DNA of 64,000 bases, taken from positions 3,038,001-3,102,000 of the forward strand of contig NZ_JBBODF010000001.1 of the NCBI RefSeq assembly GCF_038002825.1, in the 5' to 3' direction. Made by a program: the position numbers and the translations under genes. Within the stretch, counting starts at the first letter, position 1; each line of letters begins with the position of its first letter. The stretch comes from Paenibacillus sp. FSL H8-0048 (lineage in GTDB: Bacteria; Bacillota; Bacilli; Paenibacillales; Paenibacillaceae). Of the stretch, positions 45,124 through 54,693 are shown piece by piece. The notes under the pieces were generated by a model. It had not been told where the DNA came from. It was given only the letters and a program-made list of their open reading frames with translations, and did not search any database.

Positions 45124-46755
45124 CTATTCTCCTCCTCCCGGCAGGTCCATGATTGCATATACGGCAGCCATATTCAAATGGGACTCTACTGCATCTGCCA
45201 GCCGGTCGAATTCCTGCTCACGGAGTGCAGCAGCCGAGAAAGTGGCGTTCAGTGGTGCCAGTCCCTTGGCAATGCGCAGTCCGTTCAGCCAGCTCCGGCG
45301 CAGAGCATCATTATGAAACAGCCCATGCAGATAACTGCCCCAGACTCTGCCATCCCGTGTCCCCCAACCCTCCGGCACAGCCTGTCCCTCCGGTCCGGCC
45401 AGTGTAAACAGACTAAGAACCGAAGACGGATCGTGGTTCGTGGTTGTTCCCATATGTATCTCATACCCGGCGACAAGCAATGCTTCCGGTGTTACACCGG
45501 TGGCTGCGTCGCTTAAGCGCAGGGGGTGGTCCGCAGCCAGCCCTCCGCTTACCCGCACCGTAGTCTTATGCTGGAGAAAAGCTGTTGAGAGCGGCAGATA
45601 GCCCAGCCCCTCGCTCTCCCCCGGTTCGGCACTCTCTACAGCATAGGGATCAAGCAGCTTCAAGCCCAGCATCTGATACCCGCCGCAGATCCCGGCAAGC
45701 TGCTCTGTTCCCCGCTCCAGCGCACGCTCGATTGCAGCCGGGAACCCCTGCTCGCGCAGATATTGCAGGTCAGCCGCGGTGTTCTTCGTGCCCGGCAGGA
45801 TAATGACATCCGGTGTTCCAAGCTCATCTGCCGACTGCACATAACGTACGGCAGCATCCGGCTCCTCCTCCAGCGGATCGAAGTCGGTGAAGTTGGAGAT
45901 CCGCGGATAACGGATGACTGCGATATCAAGCTCCTTCGCGGACTCCTCCCGCTGGCGGCCGGACGTTCCTTCCAGAACTACGGAATCCTCCGCCTCAATC
46001 CGCAGTTGCGGCAGGAACGGCAGCACCCCGAGTACCGGGATGCCTGTGCGCTCCTCCAGCCAGTCCAGTCCGGGCTGCAGCAGAGAGACATCCCCGCGAA
46101 ATTTATTGATGATAAAGCCCTTGACCCGGGCGCGTTCATGCGGCTCCAGCAGCTCCAGGGTGCCGACAATGAAGGCGAAGACCCCGCCCCGGTCAATGTC
46201 GGCGACCAGCAGCACAGGTGCATCCGCCCATCCGGCCAGATTCATATTGACGATATCCCGGCTCTTGAGATTGATCTCAGCCGGACTGCCCGCGCCTTCG
46301 ATCAGCACAATATCATAGGACTCCCGCAGTCGTCCCAGCGCATCCATTACGGTGTCCTTAGCTTCGGGAAGGAACTTCTCGCGGTATTCCCTCGCGCTGA
46401 GCGCAGCATGCGGCACCCCGTGCACGACAATCTGCGCACTCATCTCCCCGGAGGGCTTCAGCAGAATCGGATTCATATCGCTGGTAGCCGTAATGCCGAA
46501 GGCTTCTGCCTGCATCCCCTGGGCACGGCCGATTTCCTTGCCGTCCGCTGTGACGTAGGAATTCAGCGCCATATTCTGCGACTTGAACGGGGCGGTCCGG
46601 TAGCCGTCCCGGGTCATAATCCGCCCGATGGCGGCGGTGACCAGGCTTTTGCCGACATCGGAGGCCGTCCCCTGGATCATCAGCACAGCGCCGGACCGCC
46701 GCTGACCGGCTTCCGTTGCCCGGCCTGCGGCTGTGTATGCGGCTGTATCTTCCAT
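45124..46755 (-). CDS. cbiP: Cobyric acid synthase
   Basis: An enzyme of about 543 residues that amidates adenosylcobyrinic a,c-diamide to cobyric acid, using glutamine and ATP. The N-terminal ATP-binding domain has [20 protein letters not shown] and [13 protein letters not shown]; the C-terminal glutaminase domain has [12 protein letters not shown] with the nucleophilic cysteine and a late SYLHGLFHN histidine. ATG 46755 has GAGGAAG nine bases upstream; ATG 46761 is closer to it. It is separated from cobS by almost 1 kb of repeats. Confidence 0.94.
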   Translation of the reverse strand: MEDTAAYTAAGRATEAGQRRSGAVLMIQGTASDVGKSLVTAAIGRIMTRDGYRTAPFKSQNMALNSYVTADGKEIGRAQGMQAEAFGITATSDMNPILLKPSGEMSAQIVVHGVPHAALSAREYREKFLPEAKDTVMDALGRLRESYDIVLIEGAGSPAEINLKSRDIVNMNLAGWADAPVLLVADIDRGGVFAFIVGTLELLEPHERARVKGFIINKFRGDVSLLQPGLDWLEERTGIPVLGVLPFLPQLRIEAEDSVVLEGTSGRQREESAKELDIAVIRYPRISNFTDFDPLEEEPDAAVRYVQSADELGTPDVIILPGTKNTAADLQYLREQGFPAAIERALERGTEQLAGICGGYQMLGLKLLDPYAVESAEPGESEGLGYLPLSTAFLQHKTTVRVSGGLAADHPLRLSDAATGVTPEALLVAGYEIHMGTTTNHDPSSVLSLFTLAGPEGQAVPEGWGTRDGRVWGSYLHGLFHNDALRRSWLNGLRIAKGLAPLNATFSAAALREQEFDRLADAVESHLNMAAVYAIMDLPGGGE

Positions 46756-46942
46756 GTTCATCTTCCTCGCTTTCTTGCTGCTGCCGGCGCTTGGCGGCGG
46801 CAGCTGTTGGTCGCCGGGCGTGGTGCGGCGTATAGGTGTAGAGCCGGCTCACAAGAGCTGGACGGCGCCGTCGGTTCTTGCGCCGGGCGAAGCCGCGCAC
46901 ATGGGCTGAACGGCGCAACGAGGACCACTGGTACAGCACCTG

Positions 46943-47285
46943 CTATTGTGTTCGGTTTTTCGCATACATCAGGCCCCTTACCTTCGCACCAGCACATTGT
47001 GTTCGGATTTCCGCATACATTCAGGCCGCGCACACCCCCTACCTGCACATTGTATGTTGTTTTCAGCATACATTCGAGCCACAAACATCCCTACCTGCAC
47101 ATTGTATGTTGTTTTCAGCATACATTCGAGCCACAAACATCCCTACCTGCACATTGTATGCTGTTTTCAGCATACATTCGAGCCACAAACATCCCTACCT
47201 GCACATTGTATGTTGTTTTCAGCATACATTCGAGCCACACACATCCCTACCTGCACATTGTATGTTGTTTTCAGCATACATTGGC
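46943..47285. repeat. Tandem 52-bp hairpin array, 7 copies
   Basis: Units start ATTGTG/ATTGTAT at 46945, 46996, 47049, 47101, 47153, 47205 and 47257; the last five have an exact 52-bp period and nearly identical spacers (GAGCCACAAACATCCCTACC). The hairpin is best in the 47153 copy: TGTATGCTG-TTTT-CAGCATACA. The first two copies have a TTCGG variant. As 52 is not a multiple of three the frame changes every copy, so this is not coding. It lies just upstream of cbiP. Confidence 0.95.
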
Positions 47286-47377
47286 CCAATGACTTCACTT
47301 TTCGTCCTTTTAGGGTTCAGCATGCCCACCCGCTAGTGTAAATCTGATGATGCATTAGTCTTCAGCAGATTTTCACT

Positions 47378-47651
47378 TGTGAGCATTGCTTTAACTCGTC
47401 GCTTGCTGAGGCAACGCAGTCCCCCGGTTAGAGTGTAGAGTGTGGCTTAAACGCAGTTTGTACAACTAAATCGCCTGTTCTGCCGCCGAATCTCGGTTTA
47501 GCTGTATCTCGTGCAATTAAACAGCTTCTAGATCTGGATTTTCGCTCATTCTGGCAAATTTAGTTGTATAGACTACAGTTACAAGAAGAAAGCCTGCTGT
47601 TTCACTGTTTTTAGATGCACAGAATGCATGTGTCACTGATTGTTCGCTACG
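47378..47651. repeat. Dispersed four-hairpin element B (homologue of A)
   Basis: Right arms start at 47462, 47513, 47575 and 47626, spacings 51, 62 and 51, identical to element A 10 kb away. Hairpin two is TTTAGCTGTA-TCTCG-TGCAATTAAA; hairpin three is TTTAGTTGTA-TAGAC-TACAGTTA. Together with the 52-bp array it fills the 985-bp gap between cobS and cbiP. 47652-47745 shows nothing further. Confidence 0.85.
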
Positions 47652-47745
47652 GGAGCGGCGTGAAGCGGCGCATAAATACTGCATAGGTACGGCGCACAAT
47701 TCAGACTGAAGCGGACTCGGATGCGGGCAGTTGCCGCACGGCCCG

Positions 47746-48558
47746 CTAAGGCAGGTTGTGCTGGATTAGTACCAGCACAAGCAGGACCACCGTCTCCAGC
47801 AGCTCGCCCAGCGCGCCGTAGACGTCGCCGGTGAGCCCGCCGAGCCGGCTGTTGATCCGCCGCGCAGCGAGCCTGCCGCAGGCCGCCGCAGCCAGCGGCG
47901 CCAGGATGGCCGCAGCCGCCAGCAGCGGCCAGGCCCCGCTGCCCGCGCCCAGCGCCAGAGGCGCAGCGGCTGCGGCCAGCGTCAGCAGCGCGGCGCTAAG
48001 GCCCGCGCGCCGCTCCTGCCGGGCAGGCAGCCCGCCGAAGGTGGCGGCCAGCCCTTCATTGCCGCGGGCCAGGGGATAGCGGGCCATCGCCCGCACCATG
48101 TACCAGCGGCCCCAGACCGGCGGCAGCAGGAGCAGCGGCAGCAGGCTGAAGCTGCCGCCTTCGAGCCATGCCGCCAGCAGCGAGGCCTTCAGCAGCAGGA
48201 GCAGCACGCAGGCCAGCACGCCCATAGCCCCGACACGGCTGTCCTTCATGATCTCAAGCATCCGCTCCCTGGAGCGGTAGCTGAGCAGCGCATCGGCGCT
48301 GTCCATCCAGCCGTCCAGGTGCAGCCCGCCGGTCAGCCCCACCCACAGGATGAGGGTGACGACAGCGGCAGGCCAGGCTGGCAGCAGCCAGCCTGCTGCT
48401 GCTGCGCCAAGTGCGGTGCTAAGACCGATGGCTGCCCCGACGAGCGGGTAATAGACCACGCTCGCGCGCAGCAGCTCTGGCGAGAAGTCTTCCTTGGTGC
48501 GGACCGGAAACCGCGTCAGGAACTGAAACGCGGCCGCAGCATTTCCCCGCGCACTCAC
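47746..48558 (-). CDS. cobS: Adenosylcobinamide-GDP ribazoletransferase
   Basis: A 270-residue membrane enzyme joining AdoCbi-GDP with alpha-ribazole (phosphate) to complete cobalamin. It begins FQFLTRFPVRTKEDFSPELL, then has LILWVGLTGGLHLDGWMDSADAL, whose acidic residues bind metal, and several alanine-rich membrane helices. The start overlaps the cobU stop by four bases. The gene is very GC- and alanine-rich compared with neighbours. Confidence 0.94.
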   Translation of the reverse strand: MSARGNAAAAFQFLTRFPVRTKEDFSPELLRASVVYYPLVGAAIGLSTALGAAAAGWLLPAWPAAVVTLILWVGLTGGLHLDGWMDSADALLSYRSRERMLEIMKDSRVGAMGVLACVLLLLLKASLLAAWLEGGSFSLLPLLLLPPVWGRWYMVRAMARYPLARGNEGLAATFGGLPARQERRAGLSAALLTLAAAAAPLALGAGSGAWPLLAAAAILAPLAAAACGRLAARRINSRLGGLTGDVYGALGELLETVVLLVLVLIQHNLP

Positions 48559-49112
48559 AGGAGATACTCCCGGCTTCTCAGCTCAACTGGGATTCCGGCA
48601 GTCACGAGAAAGACCTGCCCGCACCGGGCAGCCAGCCTGGCATTCATTCTTCCCGCCAGATCACGGTACAGCCGCCCCAGCGCATATTCCGGCACAATGC
48701 CGTCGCCCACTTCATTCGTAACCAGAATCAGCGTGCCCTCGAAGCCAGAGACAGCCTGCTCCAGTTCGGCAATTGCAGCCTCTGCTAATTCCTGCCTGTC
48801 GCTCCGCTCCTCCACAGCCAGTAGCTGATTCGACAGCCAGAGCGTCAGGCAGTCCACCAGCACTGTCTGGCCGCTGCCGGAGAGCTGCTCCAGCAGCGCT
48901 GCGAGCTTGAGCGGCTCCTCCAGCGTCTCCCACTGGAAGCCGTCTGTCTGCCGCTGCTGCCGGTGCAAGGCAATCCGCGCCTCCATCTCCGCATCAAAGG
49001 CCTGTCCAGTTGCCACATAGACCGCCTGCCGCGTGTCAGACAGCTTGCGGGTCAGACGCTCGGCGAAGCCGCTTTTACCGCTGCGTGCCCCGCCCGTGAC
49101 CAGAATGCTCAT
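48555..49112 (-). CDS. cobU: Adenosylcobinamide kinase / guanylyltransferase
   Basis: A 185-residue bifunctional enzyme that phosphorylates adenosylcobinamide and adds GMP. Visible are Walker A GGARSGKS, the histidine region HRQQRQTDGFQWETLEEP, VLVDCLTLWLSNQLL and TNEVGDGIVPEYALGRLYRD. It overlaps cobT upstream and cobS downstream by four bases each, so the three are coupled. Confidence 0.95.
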   Translation of the reverse strand: MSILVTGGARSGKSGFAERLTRKLSDTRQAVYVATGQAFDAEMEARIALHRQQRQTDGFQWETLEEPLKLAALLEQLSGSGQTVLVDCLTLWLSNQLLAVEERSDRQELAEAAIAELEQAVSGFEGTLILVTNEVGDGIVPEYALGRLYRDLAGRMNARLAARCGQVFLVTAGIPVELRSREYLL

Positions 49113-50170
49113 ACGCTCTCCGAGCCGGAGACGCCTGCACTCTCGAAGGTCGCCATCTCACGCATAATCCGGCAGACCGCTTCGATGAAATGCAGACATA
49201 TCGCACCCCCGGTGCCTTCGCCCAGCCGCAGCCCCATATCAATCAGTGCTTCCAGACCGAGGCGGTCAAGCATCAGCTTATGCCCCTGCTCACCAGAGAC
49301 ATGGGAAGCGATCATGTACGCTGTGGATTCCGGCGCTAGTGCCCGAGCGATCAGAGCTGCCGCCCCGGAGATAAAGCCGTCCAGAATGACCGGAATCCGC
49401 AGGGCCGCCGCTCCGAGAATCAGCCCGGCCAGCCCGGCAATCTCAAGCCCCCCTACCTTAGCAAGCACATCTACCGGATCAGCAGGGTCGGGGTTATTTA
49501 CCCGGAGAGCACGTTCAATTACCGAGACTTTGTGCTGGAGCCGCTCATCGTTAATGCCTGTCCCGCGTCCTGCCGCCGTCTCTGCCGGAATGCCTTCAAG
49601 TGCGCACAAGACCGCCGCACTGGCTGTCGTATTGCCGATGCCCATCTCCCCGGTAATAAAAATCTCCGTACCGTTCTTCACCGCCTCCTGCGCCACATGA
49701 ACTCCGGCCAGAATCGCGCGCAGTGCATCCTCCCGGCTCATCGCCGGACCTGCTGCCATATTGTCTGTGCCCCGGCGGACCTTGCGGTTAATCAGCTGCG
49801 GGTGATCGATATCGCCGTTGATCCCGATGTCCACGAATTGTACCTCAGCACCGCCTTGACGGGCCAGCACATTCACAGCCGCCCCTCCGCCGAGGAAGTT
49901 ATAGGCCATCTGCATGGTCACCTCCTGCGGAAAAGCACTGACGCCTTCACAACAGACCCCATGGTCTGCGGCCATAACCACTACCGTTCGCTTGCTGTAG
50001 CAGGGCTGCTCTACTTTGGAGATTCCGGCCAGCCGGACAGCCAGCGCCTCCAGCCGCCCGAGGCTTCCGGGCGGCTTCGTCAGACTGTTCAGGCGGAGCA
50101 CCGCGCGGAGTGTAGCTTTTTCGTCAGGCGGAGCAATCCGTCCGGTTACGTCTTGAATGGCTGAGATCAT
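49109..50170 (-). CDS. cobT: Nicotinate-nucleotide:dimethylbenzimidazole phosphoribosyltransferase
   Basis: A 353-residue enzyme activating the lower-ligand base to alpha-ribazole phosphate. Key segments are SLTKPPGSLGRLE, VMAADHGVCCEGVSAFPQEVT, GEMGIGNTTASAAV and the C-terminal GEGTGGAICLHFIEA, which contains the catalytic glutamate. First gene of the cobT-cobU-cobS unit; TAGGAGG lies before the ATG. No cobalamin riboswitch was recognised in the 280 bp upstream. Confidence 0.95.
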   Translation of the reverse strand: MISAIQDVTGRIAPPDEKATLRAVLRLNSLTKPPGSLGRLEALAVRLAGISKVEQPCYSKRTVVVMAADHGVCCEGVSAFPQEVTMQMAYNFLGGGAAVNVLARQGGAEVQFVDIGINGDIDHPQLINRKVRRGTDNMAAGPAMSREDALRAILAGVHVAQEAVKNGTEIFITGEMGIGNTTASAAVLCALEGIPAETAAGRGTGINDERLQHKVSVIERALRVNNPDPADPVDVLAKVGGLEIAGLAGLILGAAALRIPVILDGFISGAAALIARALAPESTAYMIASHVSGEQGHKLMLDRLGLEALIDMGLRLGEGTGGAICLHFIEAVCRIMREMATFESAGVSGSESV

Positions 50171-50348
50171 TAATAATGCCTCCTATTAGTTAGTGCGAAA
50201 GCGGACTCCCGCTGCAAGAATACATCTGTGTCTGCTGATCAGGTTACACTTACATAGTTTACTGCCAATAATCTCTCTGCCAGCCGGCATCCATCCTCCT
50301 GCACCAGTTGCCTCTCCAGCCCGGCCTTCCCCTAGTACAATCCAACCC

Positions 50349-50378
50349 AAAAGCCCCCAACTTCGAAGAAGGGGGCTT
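50349..50378. terminator. Terminator of the MocR-ddl-aminotransferase unit
   Basis: AAGCCCCC / GGGGGCTT stem with a 12-nt loop; on the minus strand it is followed by TTTT. It separates the aminotransferase from cobT. Confidence 0.8.
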
Positions 50379-50453
50379 CCTGATCCGGCGGCGGGCCGGA
50401 ATGCCGTTTCAATCTCCCTATTTCTTCCTGTTAGGATTATAGGGGATATGAAA

Positions 50454-51686
50454 TCAACTTACAATTAGATTTTTAACTCTCATGAAGCCTTCCAGCCGCT
50501 CCAGCGCTTCGGTCAGCTTCGCCGTAGAAGCGGCGTAGGAGCAGCGGATGTAGCCTTCCCCTCCATCTCCGAACACATGACCCGGCACCACGGCAACCCC
50601 AGCCTCCTGCAGCAGGCGCATGGCGAACTCTTCCGACCCGATCCCGGTGCGGCTAACCGAAGCGAAGGCATAGAAGGCCCCCTGCGGCATATGGCAGGAC
50701 AATCCGGCGGCCCGCAGGCCCTCCACGATCAGCGAGCGGCGTTCTTTGAAGCATGCCTTCATCCGCTCCATATCCGGGAGCGCACTGCGCAGCGCCTCGA
50801 CCGCAGCAATCTGCCCCGGCAGCGGTGCGCACATGGCGGTGTATTGATGAATCTTCAGCATGGCCGAGAGCAGCTCACGGTTCCCGCAGGCATAGCCCAC
50901 CCGCCAGCCCGTCATGGCAAAAGCCTTCGAGAACCCGCTGATCACCACGGTCCGCTCCTGCATCCCGGGCAGGGAAGCGATGCTTACATGCTTGCTGTCA
51001 TACGTCAGCTCGGCATAGATCTCATCGGAAATGACAATCAGACCATGCTCCTTCACCACTTCAGCCACCGGCAGCCAGTCCTCGTAAGTCATGACCGCTC
51101 CCGTAGGATTGCTTGGAAAATTCACCATCAGCAGCTTGGAACGTGAAGTAATCGCTCGGCGCAAGGCTGCTGCTGTAAGCTTGAAGCCTTCCTCCACCTT
51201 CGTCTCCACCGGTGCCAGTGTCCCGCCGTTCAGGTGAGCGATAGGCGCATAGGCAACATAACCCGGAGAAGGAATCAGGATCTCATCCCCGGGAGCCATG
51301 AAGGCCCGCAGTGCCAGATCCACCGCTTCACTACTCCCCACCGTAACCAGAATTTCGTCCGCAGGATCATAGCGCAAACCAAAGCCCTTCTCAAAATAGC
51401 CGGCAATTTCTTCCCGCAGCTCCGGCAGTCCGCTGTTAGAGGTGTATCCCGTCTCCCCGCGATCCAGCGCACGGATACAGGCTGCTCTTACCTGCTTGGG
51501 TGTTGAAAAGTCCGGCTCGCCTACTCCAAGTGATATAATATCGTTGTTACCCGCTGCCATATCAAAAAAAGCCCGGATGCCCGAAGGCGGAATCTCTTGT
51601 AACCGCGGATTAATGAGTTGGCTGTGAACAGGGCTGCTACTTTTATTTTCAGGCAAGGCAACCTTATTCCTTCTTATAGTGCTCAT
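50454..51686 (-). CDS. Class I/II aminotransferase (PatA-like)
   Basis: A 410-residue fold-type I PLP enzyme. It has IISLGVGEPDFSTP, NFPSNPTGAVM, the PLP lysine in ISGFSKAFAMTGWRVGYACG, and the C-terminal arginine region GEGYIRCSYAAS. It resembles Bacillus PatA and aspartate/aromatic aminotransferases. The ATG overlaps the ddl stop (ATGA), so it is coupled to D-Ala-D-Ala ligase, suggesting a role near cell-wall amino acid or diaminopimelate metabolism. Confidence 0.9.
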   Translation of the reverse strand: MSTIRRNKVALPENKSSSPVHSQLINPRLQEIPPSGIRAFFDMAAGNNDIISLGVGEPDFSTPKQVRAACIRALDRGETGYTSNSGLPELREEIAGYFEKGFGLRYDPADEILVTVGSSEAVDLALRAFMAPGDEILIPSPGYVAYAPIAHLNGGTLAPVETKVEEGFKLTAAALRRAITSRSKLLMVNFPSNPTGAVMTYEDWLPVAEVVKEHGLIVISDEIYAELTYDSKHVSIASLPGMQERTVVISGFSKAFAMTGWRVGYACGNRELLSAMLKIHQYTAMCAPLPGQIAAVEALRSALPDMERMKACFKERRSLIVEGLRAAGLSCHMPQGAFYAFASVSRTGIGSEEFAMRLLQEAGVAVVPGHVFGDGGEGYIRCSYAASTAKLTEALERLEGFMRVKNLIVS

Positions 51687-52771
51687 AGCCTGACACCTCC
51701 ATATTCTACAGTCTGCGCTTGAGGGACATGATGAGTAGGATGAGTAGGATGGGTATGATTGCCATAATCGGCTTGCTGCGCTTCCTTGACTTGCCCCTGC
51801 AGCTTAACCCCTGCATCCACAGCCAGCCGCGCTCCCCCGCCAAATGCATTATGCAGCTCCCCGCGCTCACGCAGCGATCCGGTAATGATCTCATCCAGCA
51901 GGCTGCTGAAGTCCATCCCGGCTGCCGCTGCACTCTGAGGCAACAGACTGGTTGCTGTCATGCCGGGCAATGTATTCACCTCCAGCACATAAGGGATGCC
52001 ATCCTTCAGCAGCATATCCACCCGTGCATACACTGCACATTTAAACGCCCGGTAGCAGGTTAATGCCGCCGTCCGCACCTGTTTCTGCAACGCATCCGGC
52101 AGCTGTATAATCCGCTCCTGCGCTCCTCCCTGCTCGTATTTGGCCTCATAATCGAACCAGTCCGCACCCAGCGATTGAATCCCGATGACCGGCAGCAGCT
52201 CTCCCCCCAGGATGGAGCAGGTAATCTCCTCTCCCGGGATGTATTGTTCAATCAGCACCGCTCCTCCATCTGCACTGGCAAAAGCTTTGTCCACCGCCGC
52301 CCGCAGCTCCTCCGGCCCTCTTACCTTGCTCATGCCGATGCTGGACCCGCCGGAATTCGGCTTCACCATCACCGGATACCTTAGCCGTGCCACGGCCTCC
52401 AGGTCAAATTCCCCGATATGGTCCCAGCACACCCAGTCAGGGGTAGCGATTCCGCGGCTGCGGATGATCGTCTTGGCCAGCCCTTTATCCATGCACAAGC
52501 TGCTTGCGAGCACCCCGCTCCCGGAATACGGAATTCCGAGCGTCTCCAGGGTTCCCTGCACTGTACCATCTTCCCCGTAGGCCCCATGCAAGGCGAGCAG
52601 AGCGAAGTCCAGTCCCTCCGCCTGTTCAAGCAGCTCTTTACGCGAGGTAATGTGTACCGGGATTCCTGTGTATTTTGCCGGATCAAGCGCCTTCAGCATC
52701 TCTCTGCCGGTCTTCAGCGACACCTCATATTCGGACGATACCCCGCCCATAATCACACCTACTCTTAGCAT
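51683..52771 (-). CDS. ddl: D-alanine--D-alanine ligase
   Basis: A 362-residue ATP-grasp ligase making the D-Ala-D-Ala dipeptide of peptidoglycan. Key segments are VGVIMGGVSSEYEVSLKTG, LALHGAYGEDGTVQG, VKPNSGGSSIGMSKV and LEVNTLPGMTATSL. The C-terminal 45 residues (GNHTHPTHPTHHVPQAQ) are a histidine/threonine-rich extension not usual in Ddl. It begins nine bases after a MocR regulator gene and overlaps the aminotransferase gene. Confidence 0.93.
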   Translation of the reverse strand: MLRVGVIMGGVSSEYEVSLKTGREMLKALDPAKYTGIPVHITSRKELLEQAEGLDFALLALHGAYGEDGTVQGTLETLGIPYSGSGVLASSLCMDKGLAKTIIRSRGIATPDWVCWDHIGEFDLEAVARLRYPVMVKPNSGGSSIGMSKVRGPEELRAAVDKAFASADGGAVLIEQYIPGEEITCSILGGELLPVIGIQSLGADWFDYEAKYEQGGAQERIIQLPDALQKQVRTAALTCYRAFKCAVYARVDMLLKDGIPYVLEVNTLPGMTATSLLPQSAAAAGMDFSSLLDEIITGSLRERGELHNAFGGGARLAVDAGVKLQGQVKEAQQADYGNHTHPTHPTHHVPQAQTVEYGGVRL

Positions 52772-52780
52772 ATCCGCACC

Positions 52781-54241
52781 TCATTCTCCCATGATTTGCC
52801 GTGCTGTCTTCCCGATGATAGTAATGCCCCGCACAATATCCCCATCCGCCACCCTGGAGAAGCCCAGCCGCAGCGAATTCTGTCCTGTTCCGTCTGTGAA
52901 GAAGATATCTCCCGCCGTAAAAATAACCCCCTGCGCGTGACAAGCCGCCAGCAATTCCCTTGTATTGAAGCCTTCCGCGAACGTTACGAACAGATGCAGC
53001 CCCCCATCACCCGACAAGGAGGCGTATGGTATATGCTCCTTACAGCAGGCCAGGGTCAGCTCGTATTTGCGTTTATACTCCAGCCGGGCTTTTTTGAGAT
53101 ACTTCTCCAGGTTACCGCCCAGCAGGTATTGATACAGAATGGATTGGTCGAGCGTCGAGGTATGAATGGTCCGCGCCCGCTTCACACTCTCCAGATAATA
53201 GATCAGCTCCTCATCCGCCAGCACCCAGCCCACCCGCAGCCCGGGGAACAGGACTTTGGAAAAGCTGCCGAGATACACCACGCCGTTCCCGCCGCCCGCC
53301 GCCGCAATTAACGGAGCCACATGGGCGCCGGAATAGCGCAGCTCCTCATTGAACCCGTCCTCAATCACCGGCACGTTGTAGTTCTGCATCAGCTTCATTA
53401 GCCCTTGTCTTTTCTCGGGGGACATGACGATGCCGGTGGGATTATGGTAGGAGGGAACCAGATAAGCACAGTCATATGGCCGCGCCTCCAGCGCCTGCTT
53501 CAGCTCCCCGAGGTGGATGCCGTCCCGCTCCATCGTGATCCCGTGAATTCCGAAGCCGTGCAGCTTCAGATTCTTGATCGCCGTATGATGCGTCGGATTC
53601 TCGCAGACCACTGCGCCATGCCGCTTGCCGAGAGCCGACAGCACCAGGTCGAAGCCCTCCGTGAACCCGTTCGTAATGAGCAGATCCTTCCCGCGCAGAT
53701 CCACGCCTTTATGCTCCATATATTGCTTGAGATAGTCTATTAACGGCTTATAGCCTTTGGCATATCCATAATTCAGCAGAACGTTGCCCTCAACGGACAT
53801 ACGCTCTAGGAACGCTCTACGCACATGATCCAGCTCGAAGAGACGCTCATCCGGGGCGATGCTGGTAAAAGAAATCGTACCCTTCTCCGCGCGTATCCCC
53901 CGCTTCATAATGTCCAGTTCCTCCGCGAGCAGCGCCTGGCTGCTGATCCGCTCTGTCCAGTCCAGCTTCCACGGGGCGGCTTCCGCACCGTTCTGTGCTG
54001 CCGCGCCTTGTGCGACATAACTGCCCTGGCCCTGTACGGTATAGGCGAAGCCATCGTCTTCCAGACCTTCATACGCCGAGATCACGGTGTTCCGGCTGAT
54101 CTTCAGCAAGGTGCTCAGCTCACGTGTCGAGGGCAGCTTCTGCCCGCCTTGGAGCGCGCTTTTAATGATGAGATGCTTCATGTAATCCTTCACCTGGATC
54201 GATACCGGACGCCCGGCAATGAGCTTGAAATCCTTAAACAT
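52781..54241 (-). CDS. MocR-family PLP-dependent regulator (DdlR-like)
   Basis: A 486-residue GntR winged helix (about 15-80; GGQKLPSTRELSTLLKISRN) fused to an aminotransferase-like domain with the PLP lysine in YLGSFSKVLFPGLRVGW. ATG 54241 follows GGAGG at 10 bases. MocR proteins use PLP and an amino compound as effector. A MocR regulator of a D-Ala-D-Ala ligase (DdlR) is known from Brevibacillus brevis, and the ddl gene nine bases downstream suggests the same role here. Confidence 0.9.
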   Translation of the reverse strand: MFKDFKLIAGRPVSIQVKDYMKHLIIKSALQGGQKLPSTRELSTLLKISRNTVISAYEGLEDDGFAYTVQGQGSYVAQGAAAQNGAEAAPWKLDWTERISSQALLAEELDIMKRGIRAEKGTISFTSIAPDERLFELDHVRRAFLERMSVEGNVLLNYGYAKGYKPLIDYLKQYMEHKGVDLRGKDLLITNGFTEGFDLVLSALGKRHGAVVCENPTHHTAIKNLKLHGFGIHGITMERDGIHLGELKQALEARPYDCAYLVPSYHNPTGIVMSPEKRQGLMKLMQNYNVPVIEDGFNEELRYSGAHVAPLIAAAGGGNGVVYLGSFSKVLFPGLRVGWVLADEELIYYLESVKRARTIHTSTLDQSILYQYLLGGNLEKYLKKARLEYKRKYELTLACCKEHIPYASLSGDGGLHLFVTFAEGFNTRELLAACHAQGVIFTAGDIFFTDGTGQNSLRLGFSRVADGDIVRGITIIGKTARQIMGE

Positions 54242-54284
54242 CCTGCGATCGCCTCCATAGCTATCATGGCACAGACTTTGCCGT

Positions 54285-54328
54285 AAAAAAAGAACCACTG
54301 CCCCGGGATTTTCTTCCGGGTGTGGTTC
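54285..54328 (-). terminator. Minus-strand terminator upstream of the MocR gene
   Basis: GAACCAC / GTGGTTC outer stem with an inner CCCGG stem; the minus strand then has seven T. It probably ends the cobD-cbiZ-cbiB-cobC transcript, but lies only about 45 bp before the MocR start, so attenuation is also possible. Confidence 0.8.
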
Positions 54329-54503
54329 TGTGGGGGATGAGGGGCTGGAATGTGGAGCTGGAATGTGGAGCTAATATTGCTTATACATGCGTCTTCTCAG
54401 CAAGCCGGTAATGGGGAATACCTGATGCGGGCGGATACGGGCGGGTTGTGATTATCGGGTATTGTCGTGTATTGCCCGGGCACTAATTGAGCGCTGCCTG
54501 AGG

Positions 54504-54693
54504 GTTCTATTGTATTTTGTACAATCAGATAAGCGTATATTGGCCCTTTTTCGTATTCTGCTGCATTATGTGCATTAGAAATTTGGATTTTGGCTGTTAT
54601 CGGGCTAATTACTGAAATTCTGTTGCAGGAAATACAGCAGAATGAGTTTTGGATACGTTTTTAGATCATTCTGATGTACAAAGTGCAATCACG
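54504..54693. repeat. Dispersed four-hairpin element D (homologue of C)
   Basis: Right arms start at 54520, 54571, 54633 and 54684: spacings 51, 62 and 51. Hairpin one contains ATTGTA-TTTTG-TACAAT; hairpin three is ATTCTGTTGCA-GGAAA-TACAGCAGAAT. It is followed (54710-54845) by low-complexity sequence built from GTTAGC/ATTAGT-like words. The element lies between cobC and the MocR gene. Confidence 0.83.

Noticed and set aside
45763..47292. 509-residue plus-strand frame across cbiP and the 52-bp array
   Set aside because: Antisense to cbiP, then runs through noncoding repeats; no ribosome site or motif.
50171..50453. Cobalamin riboswitch upstream of cobT
   Set aside because: No GCCACTG-type B12 box or the conserved GGTG/AGGGAA core could be found here or upstream of cobD and cbiP.
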